Part shown: positions 17,214 through 25,231 of the stretch, one piece after another
How the letters are laid out: the number at the start of each line of letters is the position of its first letter
Position numbering within the stretch: the stretch's first letter is position 1
Origin: Caloramator fervidus
GTDB lineage: Bacteria; Bacillota; Clostridia; Clostridiales; Caloramatoraceae
Direction: 5' to 3'
Assembly (NCBI RefSeq): GCF_900108045.1
Contig: NZ_FNUK01000001.1
Coordinates: 34,300-98,299, forward strand
DNA length: 64,000 nucleotides
The notes under the pieces: model-generated
What the model was told of the DNA's origin: nothing
What the model saw: only the letters and a program-made list of their open reading frames with translations
Databases searched by the model: none
Translations under genes and position numbers: made by a program

Positions 17214-18527
17214 ATGGATCTAAAGGTTAAAATAAAAGACAAATATTATGAGCTTGAAAAGGCGACTTTATATTTTTTAAGTAGTATGGACATTTTAAAC
17301 TATGAGATGGAAGTTTTAAAGGCGCTTTCTGTCCTTGCAAGAAGCAAAATGCTAAAAGGAAATAGGAATTTAGGAAAAGATGAAAAATTAGATTTTTATC
17401 TTGATGATTCAAGTTTTTTAAATCTTGACAGCAACAAGAAAGAAAAATTAGAAAAGGCTGTGTATGAAACAGAAGGAATTATTGCAAAGTATAATGAAAA
17501 GTTAGTGGATTTTTATGTTACCAAAAATTGTTCAGGAGGGACAGCAAACTCGGAAGATGTTTTAGGATATAAAATAGGATATTTAAGAAAGGTTATATGT
17601 AAGTTTTGCAAAAGAAAGACAACAGAAAGTTATTTAGACCTTAAATTAAATGGAATGAATATATCCTACAAAAACGATGTGCAAGGAATTTTTGAAAAAG
17701 TCGAAAGGGACGAGACAGGAAGGATAAAAAGTTTATTTATAAGGGATAAAAAGCTAAGTGGAAAAGATTTTGTGGAGTTTTTAAATTTAAACAGCAATAG
17801 GGTTTATTTTATTCAAAATATAGTAGGGATAAAGCAGATAGGGGAAGGTTTAGGGCTTGGAATTTGTTTGGATGGGGCAAACGAAATGGCAAGATTAGGA
17901 AAAAACTATGAGGAAATTTTAAAATATTATTATACAGGAATAGATATAGTTAAAATAGATAAACAATATCTTTTAAATTACTTTAACAACAAAAAAATAA
18001 TAATAGATCCAGGGCATGGAGGAGATGATTTTGGCAATTTAGGACTTGAGTGTGAAAAAAATATTAGTCTAAAGATAGCCTTATATCTTAAAAAGCTTTT
18101 GCAAAATAAGGCTTGTAATGTATTGCTGACAAGGGAAGAGGATAAATATTTATCTTTGCAAGATAGAATAAATATTATAAACAAAGAAAGGCCAGACTTT
18201 TTTATATCAATTCATCAAAATGCATTTTTAAATGAGACAATAAATGGGGCAGAAAGCTATTGTTACAAAAATGATGAAGAATCTATTGAACTTTCTAATT
18301 TAATTCTTGAGAATCTTAACAAGGATTTAAATATAAAAAATAGAGGGGTAAGGATAGGGGACTATTTTATTTTAAGAGAAGCTAAAGTAAGTGGAGTTAT
18401 ATTAGAGTGTTTTTATATAACAGGAAATGAAGATAAAAAATTTATAAACGAGGAAGGATATAAGAGGGTTGCAAACAGTATTTATAAGGCAATCTGTAGC
18501 TATTTTGGAGTAAATTTTAATATATAA
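17214..18527 (+). CDS. SpoIID-like domain fused to N-acetylmuramoyl-L-alanine amidase
   Basis: 437 residues. Residues 1-250 resemble SpoIID/LytB: ALSVLAR, the CSGGTANSEDVLG motif at about 106-118, and GLGLGICLDGANEMARLG with YYYTGIDI at 212-245 align without gaps to the true SpoIID at 57530. The position of the SpoIID catalytic Glu is Met25, so lytic transglycosylase activity is probably lost. Residues 258-437 form an Amidase_3 domain with zinc ligands His268, Glu281 and His334 and catalytic Glu398, all intact. There is no signal peptide, so it would act in the mother cell unless exported otherwise. Co-transcribed with yabG, it may act late in spore wall or coat maturation; inference. Confidence 0.75.
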   Translation: MDLKVKIKDKYYELEKATLYFLSSMDILNYEMEVLKALSVLARSKMLKGNRNLGKDEKLDFYLDDSSFLNLDSNKKEKLEKAVYETEGIIAKYNEKLVDFYVTKNCSGGTANSEDVLGYKIGYLRKVICKFCKRKTTESYLDLKLNGMNISYKNDVQGIFEKVERDETGRIKSLFIRDKKLSGKDFVEFLNLNSNRVYFIQNIVGIKQIGEGLGLGICLDGANEMARLGKNYEEILKYYYTGIDIVKIDKQYLLNYFNNKKIIIDPGHGGDDFGNLGLECEKNISLKIALYLKKLLQNKACNVLLTREEDKYLSLQDRINIINKERPDFFISIHQNAFLNETINGAESYCYKNDEESIELSNLILENLNKDLNIKNRGVRIGDYFILREAKVSGVILECFYITGNEDKKFINEEGYKRVANSIYKAICSYFGVNFNI

Positions 18528-18535
18528 ATTATATA

Positions 18536-18564
18536 TTGACATTTTGTAAAATAGTTGTTAAAAT
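18536..18564 (+). promoter_or_regulatory. sigma-A promoter P1 of veg
   Basis: TTGACA (18536-18541), a 17-base spacer and TAAAAT (18559-18564). A transcript from here would start near 18571 and include both arms of the hairpin that covers the veg ribosome binding site. Confidence 0.75.
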
Positions 18565-18578
18565 ATTTAAATTATTTG

Positions 18579-18607
18579 TTGACGAAACACCCTCTGTAGT
18601 GTAAAAT
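18579..18607 (+). promoter_or_regulatory. sigma-A promoter P2 of veg
   Basis: TTGACG (18579-18584), a 17-base spacer and TAAAAT (18602-18607). Transcription would start near 18614, downstream of the 5' hairpin arm, giving a leader in which the ribosome site cannot be masked by that arm. Confidence 0.65.
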
Positions 18608-18630
18608 ATTGTAATGGAAAGAGGGTGTTT
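18585..18630 (+). promoter_or_regulatory. hairpin masking the veg Shine-Dalgarno
   Basis: AAACACCCTCT (18585-18595) is exactly complementary to AGAGGGTGTTT (18620-18630), with a 24-base loop. The 3' arm contains the GAGGG ribosome site for ATG 18633. Confidence 0.7.
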
Positions 18631-18632
18631 TT

Positions 18633-18890
18633 ATGAGGGGAAAAGATCTTTTAAATGCCATCAAAAAAAATATTGATGCGCATGTTGGTGAAAGGGTTGT
18701 AATTAAAGCCAATAGTGGTCGAAAAAGGTTTATAGTAAAAGAAGGCATTCTTGAAAAGACTTATCCTCATATTTTTACAGTTAGAGTAGAAGGCAGCGAC
18801 AACACAGCAAGGACGATATCCTACAGCTATTCAGATATATTGACGCAAAGCGTTCAAATAATATTCAAGAATAAAAACGTAGCAATGTAA
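18633..18890 (+). CDS. veg: Veg family protein
   Basis: 85 residues matching the Veg family: GKDLLNAIKKNIDAHVGERV, then the conserved ANSGRKR and TYPHIF segments of a small SH3-like beta barrel, and SYSYSDILT. In B. subtilis veg is very highly transcribed and its product has been linked to biofilm gene control and spore outgrowth; the molecular role is unclear. ATG 18633 follows AAAGAGGG, which is part of a hairpin. Tandem promoters and a strong terminator make this a monocistronic unit. Confidence 0.9.
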   Translation: MRGKDLLNAIKKNIDAHVGERVVIKANSGRKRFIVKEGILEKTYPHIFTVRVEGSDNTARTISYSYSDILTQSVQIIFKNKNVAM

Positions 18891-18914
18891 AGGCCCGAAA
18901 GGGCTTTTTTTTTA
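18889..18914 (+). terminator. Rho-independent terminator of veg
   Basis: AAAGGCCC pairs with GGGCTTTT around a GAAA tetraloop, followed by a long T run. Confidence 0.88.
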
Positions 18915-18915
18915 T

Positions 18916-18949
18916 ACAGAAAAGCCACCCGTTAGGGTGGCTTTTCTGT
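18916..18949. other. 15-bp perfect hairpin without T tract
   Basis: ACAGAAAAGCCACCC (18916-18930) and its exact complement (18935-18949) flank a 4-base loop. It lies just after the veg terminator and about 165 bases before sipL. Neither strand has a terminator-like T run next to it, so its role is unknown: a leader structure, a protein site or part of a small RNA. The remaining bases up to 19113 show no clear feature. Confidence 0.55.
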
Positions 18950-19113
18950 GGGGTTATGGGTTTGGCAGCTATTTTTAGGGGGATAAACAAGGATTTCAAC
19001 AAGTAATTATTATAAGAAAAATAAGATGTATGTCAATATATTTTAAGTAAAAAGTAATATTTTTAATTTTGTGAATATATACTGTATTAGGTAAATTAGG
19101 GGGAGGGATTAAA

Positions 19114-20652
19114 TTGGCAGTTGAGTTTGTAAAGGATATAATAAACTACGAAGATTTTATAGGGGAAGGCCAAAGCCAAACTATGGTTAATGGGGATATA
19201 GTTATATCTGAAAGGGAGGCAGATGTTTCAAAGGTTCTTTATGCAGATTCTGATGTATATATATTAAACAGTCAAGTTGTGGAGGATAAGGTTATAGTAG
19301 AGGGAAAGGTAAATTTTAGAATTTATTATGCTTCAAATGATTTAAGAAGCATTTTTAAAGCAGAGAGCGTTTCTAATTTTACTCATAATCTTCAAATCCC
19401 CGGGGTAGGGAATGAGGATAGTGCTTATGTTGAGGCACAAGTAGAGCATTTAGATTATCAAATATTAACTAATAAAAAGATAAAGGCAAATGCAGTTGTA
19501 AACATAAAAGGATATGCAACTAGAAAGCAAAGTGCAGAAACAATTGTTGATATAAAGGGTCAAGACATTCAAATGCTTAGGGAAAATTTGGATTTTGATG
19601 AATACTTAAAGGAAGTCAAAGATGGAATTATTGTAAAATCAGAGATTGATTCTTTAGAGGAAATTGAGGATATAGTAAAAACAGATGTGTTTGTATATAA
19701 AAAAGAGCTTCAAATAGTAGATGATAAGGTTCTTTTAAATGCAGTAGCAAAGGTAAGAATTTTAGCTTTAGGAAAAGATGAAAAGTATTTAGTATTAGAA
19801 CAGGATGTTCCATTTAGTCATGAGATTGAGGTTGAAGATTTAAAGCCTAACATGAAATTAGATTTAAGCTGTAAAGTTAAAGATGTTTATATTGATGTAA
19901 TCGAAAATGATCAGGGAGAGAGAAAGAAGGTTTTACTTGAAGCTAATATAGATGTTTATATAAAGGTTTATTCTAAAAGACAAATTCAAAGCATACAGGA
20001 TGCATATTCTTCAGATACTAGATATGAATTTGAAAAGTCAAACTTAAGATGTTTTGCATATTTTAATGAAGTTTATGAATCACAAGTTTTGAAGGAAAAG
20101 ATAATTATAGACGATGAAAACATAAAAGATGTTAAATATGTAAGCATAAAGCCTTATATTACAGAAGTTAAAGTATTTGAAGATAAAGTATCCTGTGAAG
20201 GAGTTTTAAGGTATGCGCTTGTTTATTTAAATAAAGAAGATGCTCTTGAAGGATTTGAAGATGAATTGCCTTTTAAGTTTTCCCTTGATATAGAAGGCGC
20301 TAGAATAGACATGATTTCAAAGTGCTATGTAGATATTGAAACTTTAGATTATGAAAAGTTTTCTGACAAAGAAGTGGATTTAAAAGTAAGTATTGTTTGT
20401 CACGTTAAGTTATACAAAAAAGATAATTTAGAAATACTAAAGTCAATATTTGAAGTTGATATATCAGATATAATAAAGAACATGCCAAGTCTTGTCATAT
20501 ATACTGTTCAACCCCATGATACTTTATGGAAGATTGCTAAAAAGTATGGAACTAAGATTGAGGATATAATAAAACTTAATGATATTGAAAATCCAGATTA
20601 CATTGAACCAGGAATGAAACTTATAATTCCTAAAAAAACATTTATGAAATAA
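19114..20652 (+). CDS. sipL: SipL-like spore morphogenesis protein (DUF3794 repeats, LysM)
   Basis: 512 residues: repeated DUF3794/SPOCS domains through about residue 455, then a C-terminal LysM domain (about 462-508, YTVQPHDTLWKI to GMKLIIP). This is the build and length of C. difficile SipL, which binds the coat ATPase SpoIVA through its LysM domain and is needed for coat assembly on the forespore. No spoIVA gene is in the window. The start is TTG 19114 preceded by GGGGGAGGG; no ATG fits. A terminator follows. Confidence 0.85.
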   Translation: MAVEFVKDIINYEDFIGEGQSQTMVNGDIVISEREADVSKVLYADSDVYILNSQVVEDKVIVEGKVNFRIYYASNDLRSIFKAESVSNFTHNLQIPGVGNEDSAYVEAQVEHLDYQILTNKKIKANAVVNIKGYATRKQSAETIVDIKGQDIQMLRENLDFDEYLKEVKDGIIVKSEIDSLEEIEDIVKTDVFVYKKELQIVDDKVLLNAVAKVRILALGKDEKYLVLEQDVPFSHEIEVEDLKPNMKLDLSCKVKDVYIDVIENDQGERKKVLLEANIDVYIKVYSKRQIQSIQDAYSSDTRYEFEKSNLRCFAYFNEVYESQVLKEKIIIDDENIKDVKYVSIKPYITEVKVFEDKVSCEGVLRYALVYLNKEDALEGFEDELPFKFSLDIEGARIDMISKCYVDIETLDYEKFSDKEVDLKVSIVCHVKLYKKDNLEILKSIFEVDISDIIKNMPSLVIYTVQPHDTLWKIAKKYGTKIEDIIKLNDIENPDYIEPGMKLIIPKKTFMK

Positions 20653-20676
20653 GACACCCTTTTGGGTGTCTTTTTA
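20651..20676 (+). terminator. Rho-independent terminator of sipL
   Basis: AAGACACCC (20651-20659) pairs with GGGTGTCTT (20664-20672) and is followed by T residues. Confidence 0.88.
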
Positions 20677-20682
20677 ACTGTG

Positions 20683-20711
20683 TTGAATATACTTATAAAA
20701 TGATATATAAT
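20683..20711 (+). promoter_or_regulatory. sigma-A promoter upstream of ispE
   Basis: TTGAAT (20683-20688), a 17-base spacer, then TATAAT (20706-20711). Confidence 0.75.
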
Positions 20712-20737
20712 TTTTTAAAATCGAAAGAGGTGATAGT

Positions 20738-21601
20738 GTGGAAAGCATAAGTTTAAAATGTCCTGCAAAAGTAAATTTATCTTTAGATGTTGTAGGAAAA
20801 AGAGAGGATGGATATCATCTTTTAAGAATGATAAATCAAAGCGTTTCTTTATATGATTACATTAAGGTAGAGAAATTTAAAAAAGGAATAGTTGTAACAT
20901 CAAATAAATATGATATCCCTCTAGATTCTTCAAATACATGTTATAAAGCCGCAAAGTGTATATTAGAAAAATTTCAAATAGACTCAGGGGTTAAAATACA
21001 TATAGAAAAGAATATACCCTATGGTGCTGGTCTTGGAGGAGGAAGTTCAGATGCGGCAGGCGTTATAAAGGCTATGAAGGAACTTTTTAATCTTAATATG
21101 TCCCTTGAAGATATGATGAATATAGGAGTTTTAGTTGGGGCAGATGTTCCTTATTGTATAGTAAATAGAACAAGCCTTGTGGAAGGCATAGGAGAGGTGG
21201 TAACTCCAATTGAAAAAATAGAGGATTTGTATATAGTTATTGCAAAGCCTAAAGTAAATATATCTACTAAAGAAGTTTATTCTAAATTAAAACTTGATGA
21301 GATAAATAAAAGACCTGATATAGATAAACTTTTAAATTATATAAAGGCTAAAAATTATAAAATGCTTGCATCTAATATGGTAAATGTTTTAGAAACAGTA
21401 ACTTTAGTTGAGTATCCTATATTAAATGAAATTAAAAATATAATGCTTGAGTTTAATGCTGAGGGAAGCATAATGACAGGAAGTGGTTCAGCCATAATAG
21501 GAGTTTTTCAAGACAAAAAACAAGCTGAAATTTGTTATAATAGATTAAGAGATTATTTAAAGGATGTTTTTTTAGTTAAAACAGTAAATGAAGGGGTGTA
21601 A
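20738..21601 (+). CDS. ispE: 4-(cytidine 5'-diphospho)-2-C-methyl-D-erythritol kinase
   Basis: 287 residues, GHMP kinase superfamily. Family motifs are visible: CPAKVNLSLDVVGKREDGYH at the N-terminus, the ATP loop PYGAGLGGGSSDAAGV, GADVPYC, and MTGSGSAIIGVF near the C-terminus. IspE phosphorylates CDP-methylerythritol in the MEP pathway of isoprenoid precursor synthesis. The GTG start at 20738 follows AAAGAGGTGAT. The next gene begins 3 bases after the stop. Confidence 0.93.
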   Translation: MESISLKCPAKVNLSLDVVGKREDGYHLLRMINQSVSLYDYIKVEKFKKGIVVTSNKYDIPLDSSNTCYKAAKCILEKFQIDSGVKIHIEKNIPYGAGLGGGSSDAAGVIKAMKELFNLNMSLEDMMNIGVLVGADVPYCIVNRTSLVEGIGEVVTPIEKIEDLYIVIAKPKVNISTKEVYSKLKLDEINKRPDIDKLLNYIKAKNYKMLASNMVNVLETVTLVEYPILNEIKNIMLEFNAEGSIMTGSGSAIIGVFQDKKQAEICYNRLRDYLKDVFLVKTVNEGV

Positions 21602-21604
21602 TTT

Positions 21605-22333
21605 ATGGTAAATGCTTTAATACTTGCGGGGGATAGGGGAAAGGATGGAACTCCTAAGGCATTAATAAAGATAAAAGATAGGTATATGATAGAGTTTCTT
21701 ATAGAAGCTTTAAAAAGTTCAGGGGTTGTTAAAAATATTTATGTAGTAGGAGATGAGATTTTAAATAATAAAATAGGGCATTTAGTAGATGGGTTTATAA
21801 AATCAAAGGGTGAGATGTTTGAGAATCTAAGATTTGGAATAAAAGTTATAGGGGACTTTGAAACTCCTGTTTTAGCCTGTACGTCAGATATTCCTTTAGT
21901 TAAGGGTGAGGCTGTTAAAGAGTTTGTTTTAGAGTGTCAAAAACTAAATTTAGATGTAGGATATCCTATAATAGATAAAAGACTTAATGATGAAAAATAT
22001 CCAGATGTTAGAAGAACTTATGTAAAATTAAAGGAAGGAACCTTTACAGGAGGTAATTTAGCATACATAAATCCTAAGGTTATAGATAGGGCAACTAAAA
22101 AGGTAGAGGAGCTTATAGCTTATAGGAAAAAACCTTTAAAAATGGCAAGGGTTCTAGGAGTCAACTTTTTAGTAAAATTAGCCCTTGGGATTTTAAGCTT
22201 AGATGCAGTTGAAAAAAAGATTTGTGATATGTTTAAAGTAAAAGGAAAAGCCATACTAACAAAATACCCAGAGATAGGGAATGATGTGGATAAACCGGAA
22301 GATATAGAATTTGTAAAAAGATATGTAAGCTGA
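21605..22333 (+). CDS. MobA-like nucleotidyltransferase family protein
   Basis: 242 residues with the NTP-transferase fold: NALILAGDRGKDGTPKALIKI at the N-terminus, CTSDIPLV for the metal-binding Asp, and a C-terminal region FLVKLALGILSLDAVEKK. The family includes MobA, IspD-like and sugar nucleotidyltransferases; the substrate cannot be read here. Its place directly behind ispE is common in clostridia but does not make it IspD, whose motifs it lacks. A terminator follows. Confidence 0.8.
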   Translation: MVNALILAGDRGKDGTPKALIKIKDRYMIEFLIEALKSSGVVKNIYVVGDEILNNKIGHLVDGFIKSKGEMFENLRFGIKVIGDFETPVLACTSDIPLVKGEAVKEFVLECQKLNLDVGYPIIDKRLNDEKYPDVRRTYVKLKEGTFTGGNLAYINPKVIDRATKKVEELIAYRKKPLKMARVLGVNFLVKLALGILSLDAVEKKICDMFKVKGKAILTKYPEIGNDVDKPEDIEFVKRYVS

Positions 22334-22356
22334 TTTTCAGCTTACATATTTTTTTA
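22321..22356 (+). terminator. Rho-independent terminator
   Basis: ATATGTAAGCTGA (22321-22333) pairs with TCAGCTTACATAT (22337-22349), followed by seven T. The 5' arm is inside the coding sequence. Confidence 0.88.
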
Positions 22357-22390
22357 TAATTTGGGGAAAATAAAGTTGGGAGATGGTAAC

Positions 22391-22594
22391 ATGAGTGAGG
22401 TTTTTGGTTTTATCAAGGATGTTTTTAATACCAATGCCTTTATACTTTTTATAATTTCAACTGTGTTTTTATATTTTGATGGCCTTTATTATAAGAATAA
22501 AGGTTTAACCTCTGAAGCAAGGTTTTCAAATATTTGCTGTTATGTTTTAGTGGCTTTAACAATAATTATTTATATCGTAGTAAAGATACTTTAA
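22391..22594 (+). CDS. CLC_0170-type small membrane protein
   Basis: 67 residues with two hydrophobic segments (about 14-30 and 46-66). It resembles the small clostridial family named after CLC_0170, which is usually found next to gerK-type germinant receptor genes, as here. ATG 22391 follows GGGAGATGG; an upstream TTG at 22361 is less likely. It could be an auxiliary subunit of the receptor; this is inference. Confidence 0.7.
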   Translation: MSEVFGFIKDVFNTNAFILFIISTVFLYFDGLYYKNKGLTSEARFSNICCYVLVALTIIIYIVVKIL

Positions 22595-22605
22595 GGGTGG
22601 TGCTT

Positions 22606-24153
22606 ATGTTAAAGAGAAAAAAAGAAGTTACATATACATATAGTCCCTCTTCTAAGACTAAAGTTAGCAAAGACATTGAGGAAAATATAGAAATTATAAA
22701 GACAATGCTTAAAGATTGTGATGATGTTGTTTTTAGGGAATTTGAGGTTGGTGGAGATGGCGGAGAAAAGATGTTTTTATTTTACGTAGATGGAATGGCA
22801 GATAAGCTTTTATTAGATGAGTTTGTTTTAATGCCTCTTATGATTTCATCAAGGGAAGTTGCACCTGATTTTAATCAGATAAAAAACAAACTTTATGAGG
22901 TTACAAAGGATAATGCCATGGTGGTAACTGACTTTAAAGAAATGGACATCATAGAAGATATAGTTATGGAGGTTTTAAGCGGTGATACGGCCCTTTTTAT
23001 AAGCAATACTGATAAAGTCCTTTTAATAGCCACAAAAGCTTTTCCAACAAGGAGTGTTTCAGAACCTTCTGCAGAGATAGTAATAAGAGGGCCAAGGGAT
23101 GGATTTACAGAAACCATAAGAATAAACACTGCTTTGATAAGAAGAAGAATAAGGGATCCAAGGTTTAAGATAAAACAAAAAAGAATAGGAGTAAGGTCAA
23201 AAACCGACATTGCAATAATGTACATAGAGGATATAGTTGACAAAAGAGTTTTAGACCAGCTTTATTCAAAGCTTGATAAGATAAACATAGATGCAATAAT
23301 AGACAGCGGATATATTCAGCAGCTTATTGAAGATAAAGTGTTTTCTATATTTCCCCAAGCCCAAACAACCGAAAGGCCTGATGTTGTTGCAGCTGCAGTT
23401 TATGAGGGAAGGGTTGGGATACTTGTAGATAATTCTCCATTTGCCTTGATTGTTCCTGTCACAATAAATGCTTTTTTTCAATCCGGAGAGGATTATTATT
23501 CAAGGCCTGTGATTTCTACTTTTATAAGATTTTTAAGAATTATTGCAGGAGCCCTTTCTATATTGGCACCATCCCTTTATATAGCGATAACTTCCTTTCA
23601 TCCTCAAATAATTCCTGCAAAGCTTGCCCTATCAATTGCAGCAACAAGGGAGGGAGTTCCTTTCCCTGCCTTTGTTGAGGCAATAATAATGGAGGCTACC
23701 TTTGAACTTTTAAGGGAGGCTGGAGTTAGGCTGCCAAGGCCTATAGGCTCTACTATAGGTATAGTTGGAGGTCTTGTAATAGGTCAGGCGGCAGTAGCTG
23801 CAGGAATAGTAAGTCCTATTATGGTTATAGTGGTTGCTATAACTGCTATATCAAGTTTTAGCATAACAAATTATGAGCTTGCAACTGCTTTAAGGCTTTT
23901 AAGGTTTATATTTATGATTGCAGCATCAATCTATGGACTATATGGAATAGTTCTTTCTTATATTGGAACTTTAATATATGTTGTTAACTTAAAAAGTTTT
24001 GGAACACCATATCTTGCGCCTTTATCTCCTTTTTATATTACCGACATGAAGGATTCTATTTTTAAATTGCCTTTAAAATACTTAAAAACAAGGCCTTTAC
24101 ATTTTGATCCTCAAGATATAATAAGGCAGGGTGATGAAGATGGTTCCAAATGA
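22606..24153 (+). CDS. spore germination protein GerKA/GerAA family
   Basis: 515 residues. It has a long soluble N-terminal region, the family segment IRGPRDGFTETIRINTALIR, then several membrane helices (about residues 270-470) and a short C-terminal tail. GerA-type A subunits sit in the inner spore membrane with B and C subunits and sense germinants. ATG 22606 follows AAGGGTGG; the in-frame TTG at 22534 overlaps the previous gene and is not used. The end overlaps the next gene by 20 bases. Confidence 0.92.
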   Translation: MLKRKKEVTYTYSPSSKTKVSKDIEENIEIIKTMLKDCDDVVFREFEVGGDGGEKMFLFYVDGMADKLLLDEFVLMPLMISSREVAPDFNQIKNKLYEVTKDNAMVVTDFKEMDIIEDIVMEVLSGDTALFISNTDKVLLIATKAFPTRSVSEPSAEIVIRGPRDGFTETIRINTALIRRRIRDPRFKIKQKRIGVRSKTDIAIMYIEDIVDKRVLDQLYSKLDKINIDAIIDSGYIQQLIEDKVFSIFPQAQTTERPDVVAAAVYEGRVGILVDNSPFALIVPVTINAFFQSGEDYYSRPVISTFIRFLRIIAGALSILAPSLYIAITSFHPQIIPAKLALSIAATREGVPFPAFVEAIIMEATFELLREAGVRLPRPIGSTIGIVGGLVIGQAAVAAGIVSPIMVIVVAITAISSFSITNYELATALRLLRFIFMIAASIYGLYGIVLSYIGTLIYVVNLKSFGTPYLAPLSPFYITDMKDSIFKLPLKYLKTRPLHFDPQDIIRQGDEDGSK

Positions 24154-25231
24154 TGATAAAATATCACAATTTCAGGTAGCCCTTATAGTATTTTTAACTC
24201 CTATAGGAGTTGGAATATTTACACTTCCCTCCACCCTTGCAAAAGATGTTGAAACAAATGGCTGGTTAAGCCTTATATTAGGGGGGCTTGTTTGTCTTTT
24301 GGAAATTTATTTTATATGTTGCATCGCTAAAAAATATTCTCCAGCTAAATTTACAGATGTTTTAAAACAGCTTTTTGGAAAATTTTTAGGAACTATTTTT
24401 GCTGTTATAATTTTTATCTATTTTTTAATTTTTTCTGCCTTAGAGGTTAGGTTATTTGCAGAGACAACAAAAATGTATTTGTTATATAAAACACCTTTGG
24501 AATATATAATTATTCCATTTCTTTTCCTTGGGATTATTTTAGCAAGGTGTGGCATAGAGCCTATAGCAAGGTTTTTTGAAGCCGTTATATATTTAGTTGC
24601 AATTACGTTTATTTTGGTTTTTCTTTTATACCTTCCAAAAAGCGATTATTCAAACCTTTTACCTGTTTTAAGAATACATCCTTTAAAACTTTTAAAGGGA
24701 GTTGAGGACAGCTTCTTTTCCTTTTCTGGTTTTGAAGTTTTGTTACTGCTTTTTCCTTTTATGAGGGATTCTAAAAAGTCTTTTAAAGTTTCAGCTATTT
24801 CTATCATGTTAATTACTTTTATCTATGTTGTAATATTTGTTCAATGTATAGCAAGATTTGGAGTTGATTATACTAAGACTTTACTTTATCCAACTTTATC
24901 CCTTATAAAATCTTCAGATGTTCCAGGAGCTTTTATAGAGGGAATTGAAGGTCTTTTGTTTTCCCTTTGGATAGTTTTGATTTTTACTACGCTTGCTATG
25001 TTTATTTTTGCTTATAGTGTGATTGCAGGAGATTTATTAAAACAAAAAGAAGCAAAACATATTGTAATTTTATTTTTACCTGCAGTTTATATAGTTTCGC
25101 TTTTGCCGGATAATATTGCATCTACCTTTGAATTGGTTGATAAACTTATAAAATCCTTAGGTTATTTTGTTATATTAATCCTCCCTACCCTTATGTTTAT
25201 AGTATCCAAAATAAAGGGGGAGAGAGCATGA
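24134..25231 (+). CDS. spore germination permease GerKB/GerAB family
   Basis: 365 residues with about ten membrane helices, amino acid permease (APC) fold. It begins with the family segment ISQFQVALIVFLTPIGVGIF and contains FFSFSGFEVLLLLFPF. B subunits are thought to bind the germinant. The start is uncertain among GTG 24131, ATG 24134 and ATG 24140, all inside the gerKA end. The stop overlaps the next start (ATGA), which indicates translational coupling. Confidence 0.9.
   Translation: MKMVPNDDKISQFQVALIVFLTPIGVGIFTLPSTLAKDVETNGWLSLILGGLVCLLEIYFICCIAKKYSPAKFTDVLKQLFGKFLGTIFAVIIFIYFLIFSALEVRLFAETTKMYLLYKTPLEYIIIPFLFLGIILARCGIEPIARFFEAVIYLVAITFILVFLLYLPKSDYSNLLPVLRIHPLKLLKGVEDSFFSFSGFEVLLLLFPFMRDSKKSFKVSAISIMLITFIYVVIFVQCIARFGVDYTKTLLYPTLSLIKSSDVPGAFIEGIEGLLFSLWIVLIFTTLAMFIFAYSVIAGDLLKQKEAKHIVILFLPAVYIVSLLPDNIASTFELVDKLIKSLGYFVILILPTLMFIVSKIKGERA

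Noticed and set aside
22893..23243. 116-codon minus-strand frame inside the gerKA-type gene
   Set aside because: Shadow of a well-supported germination gene.
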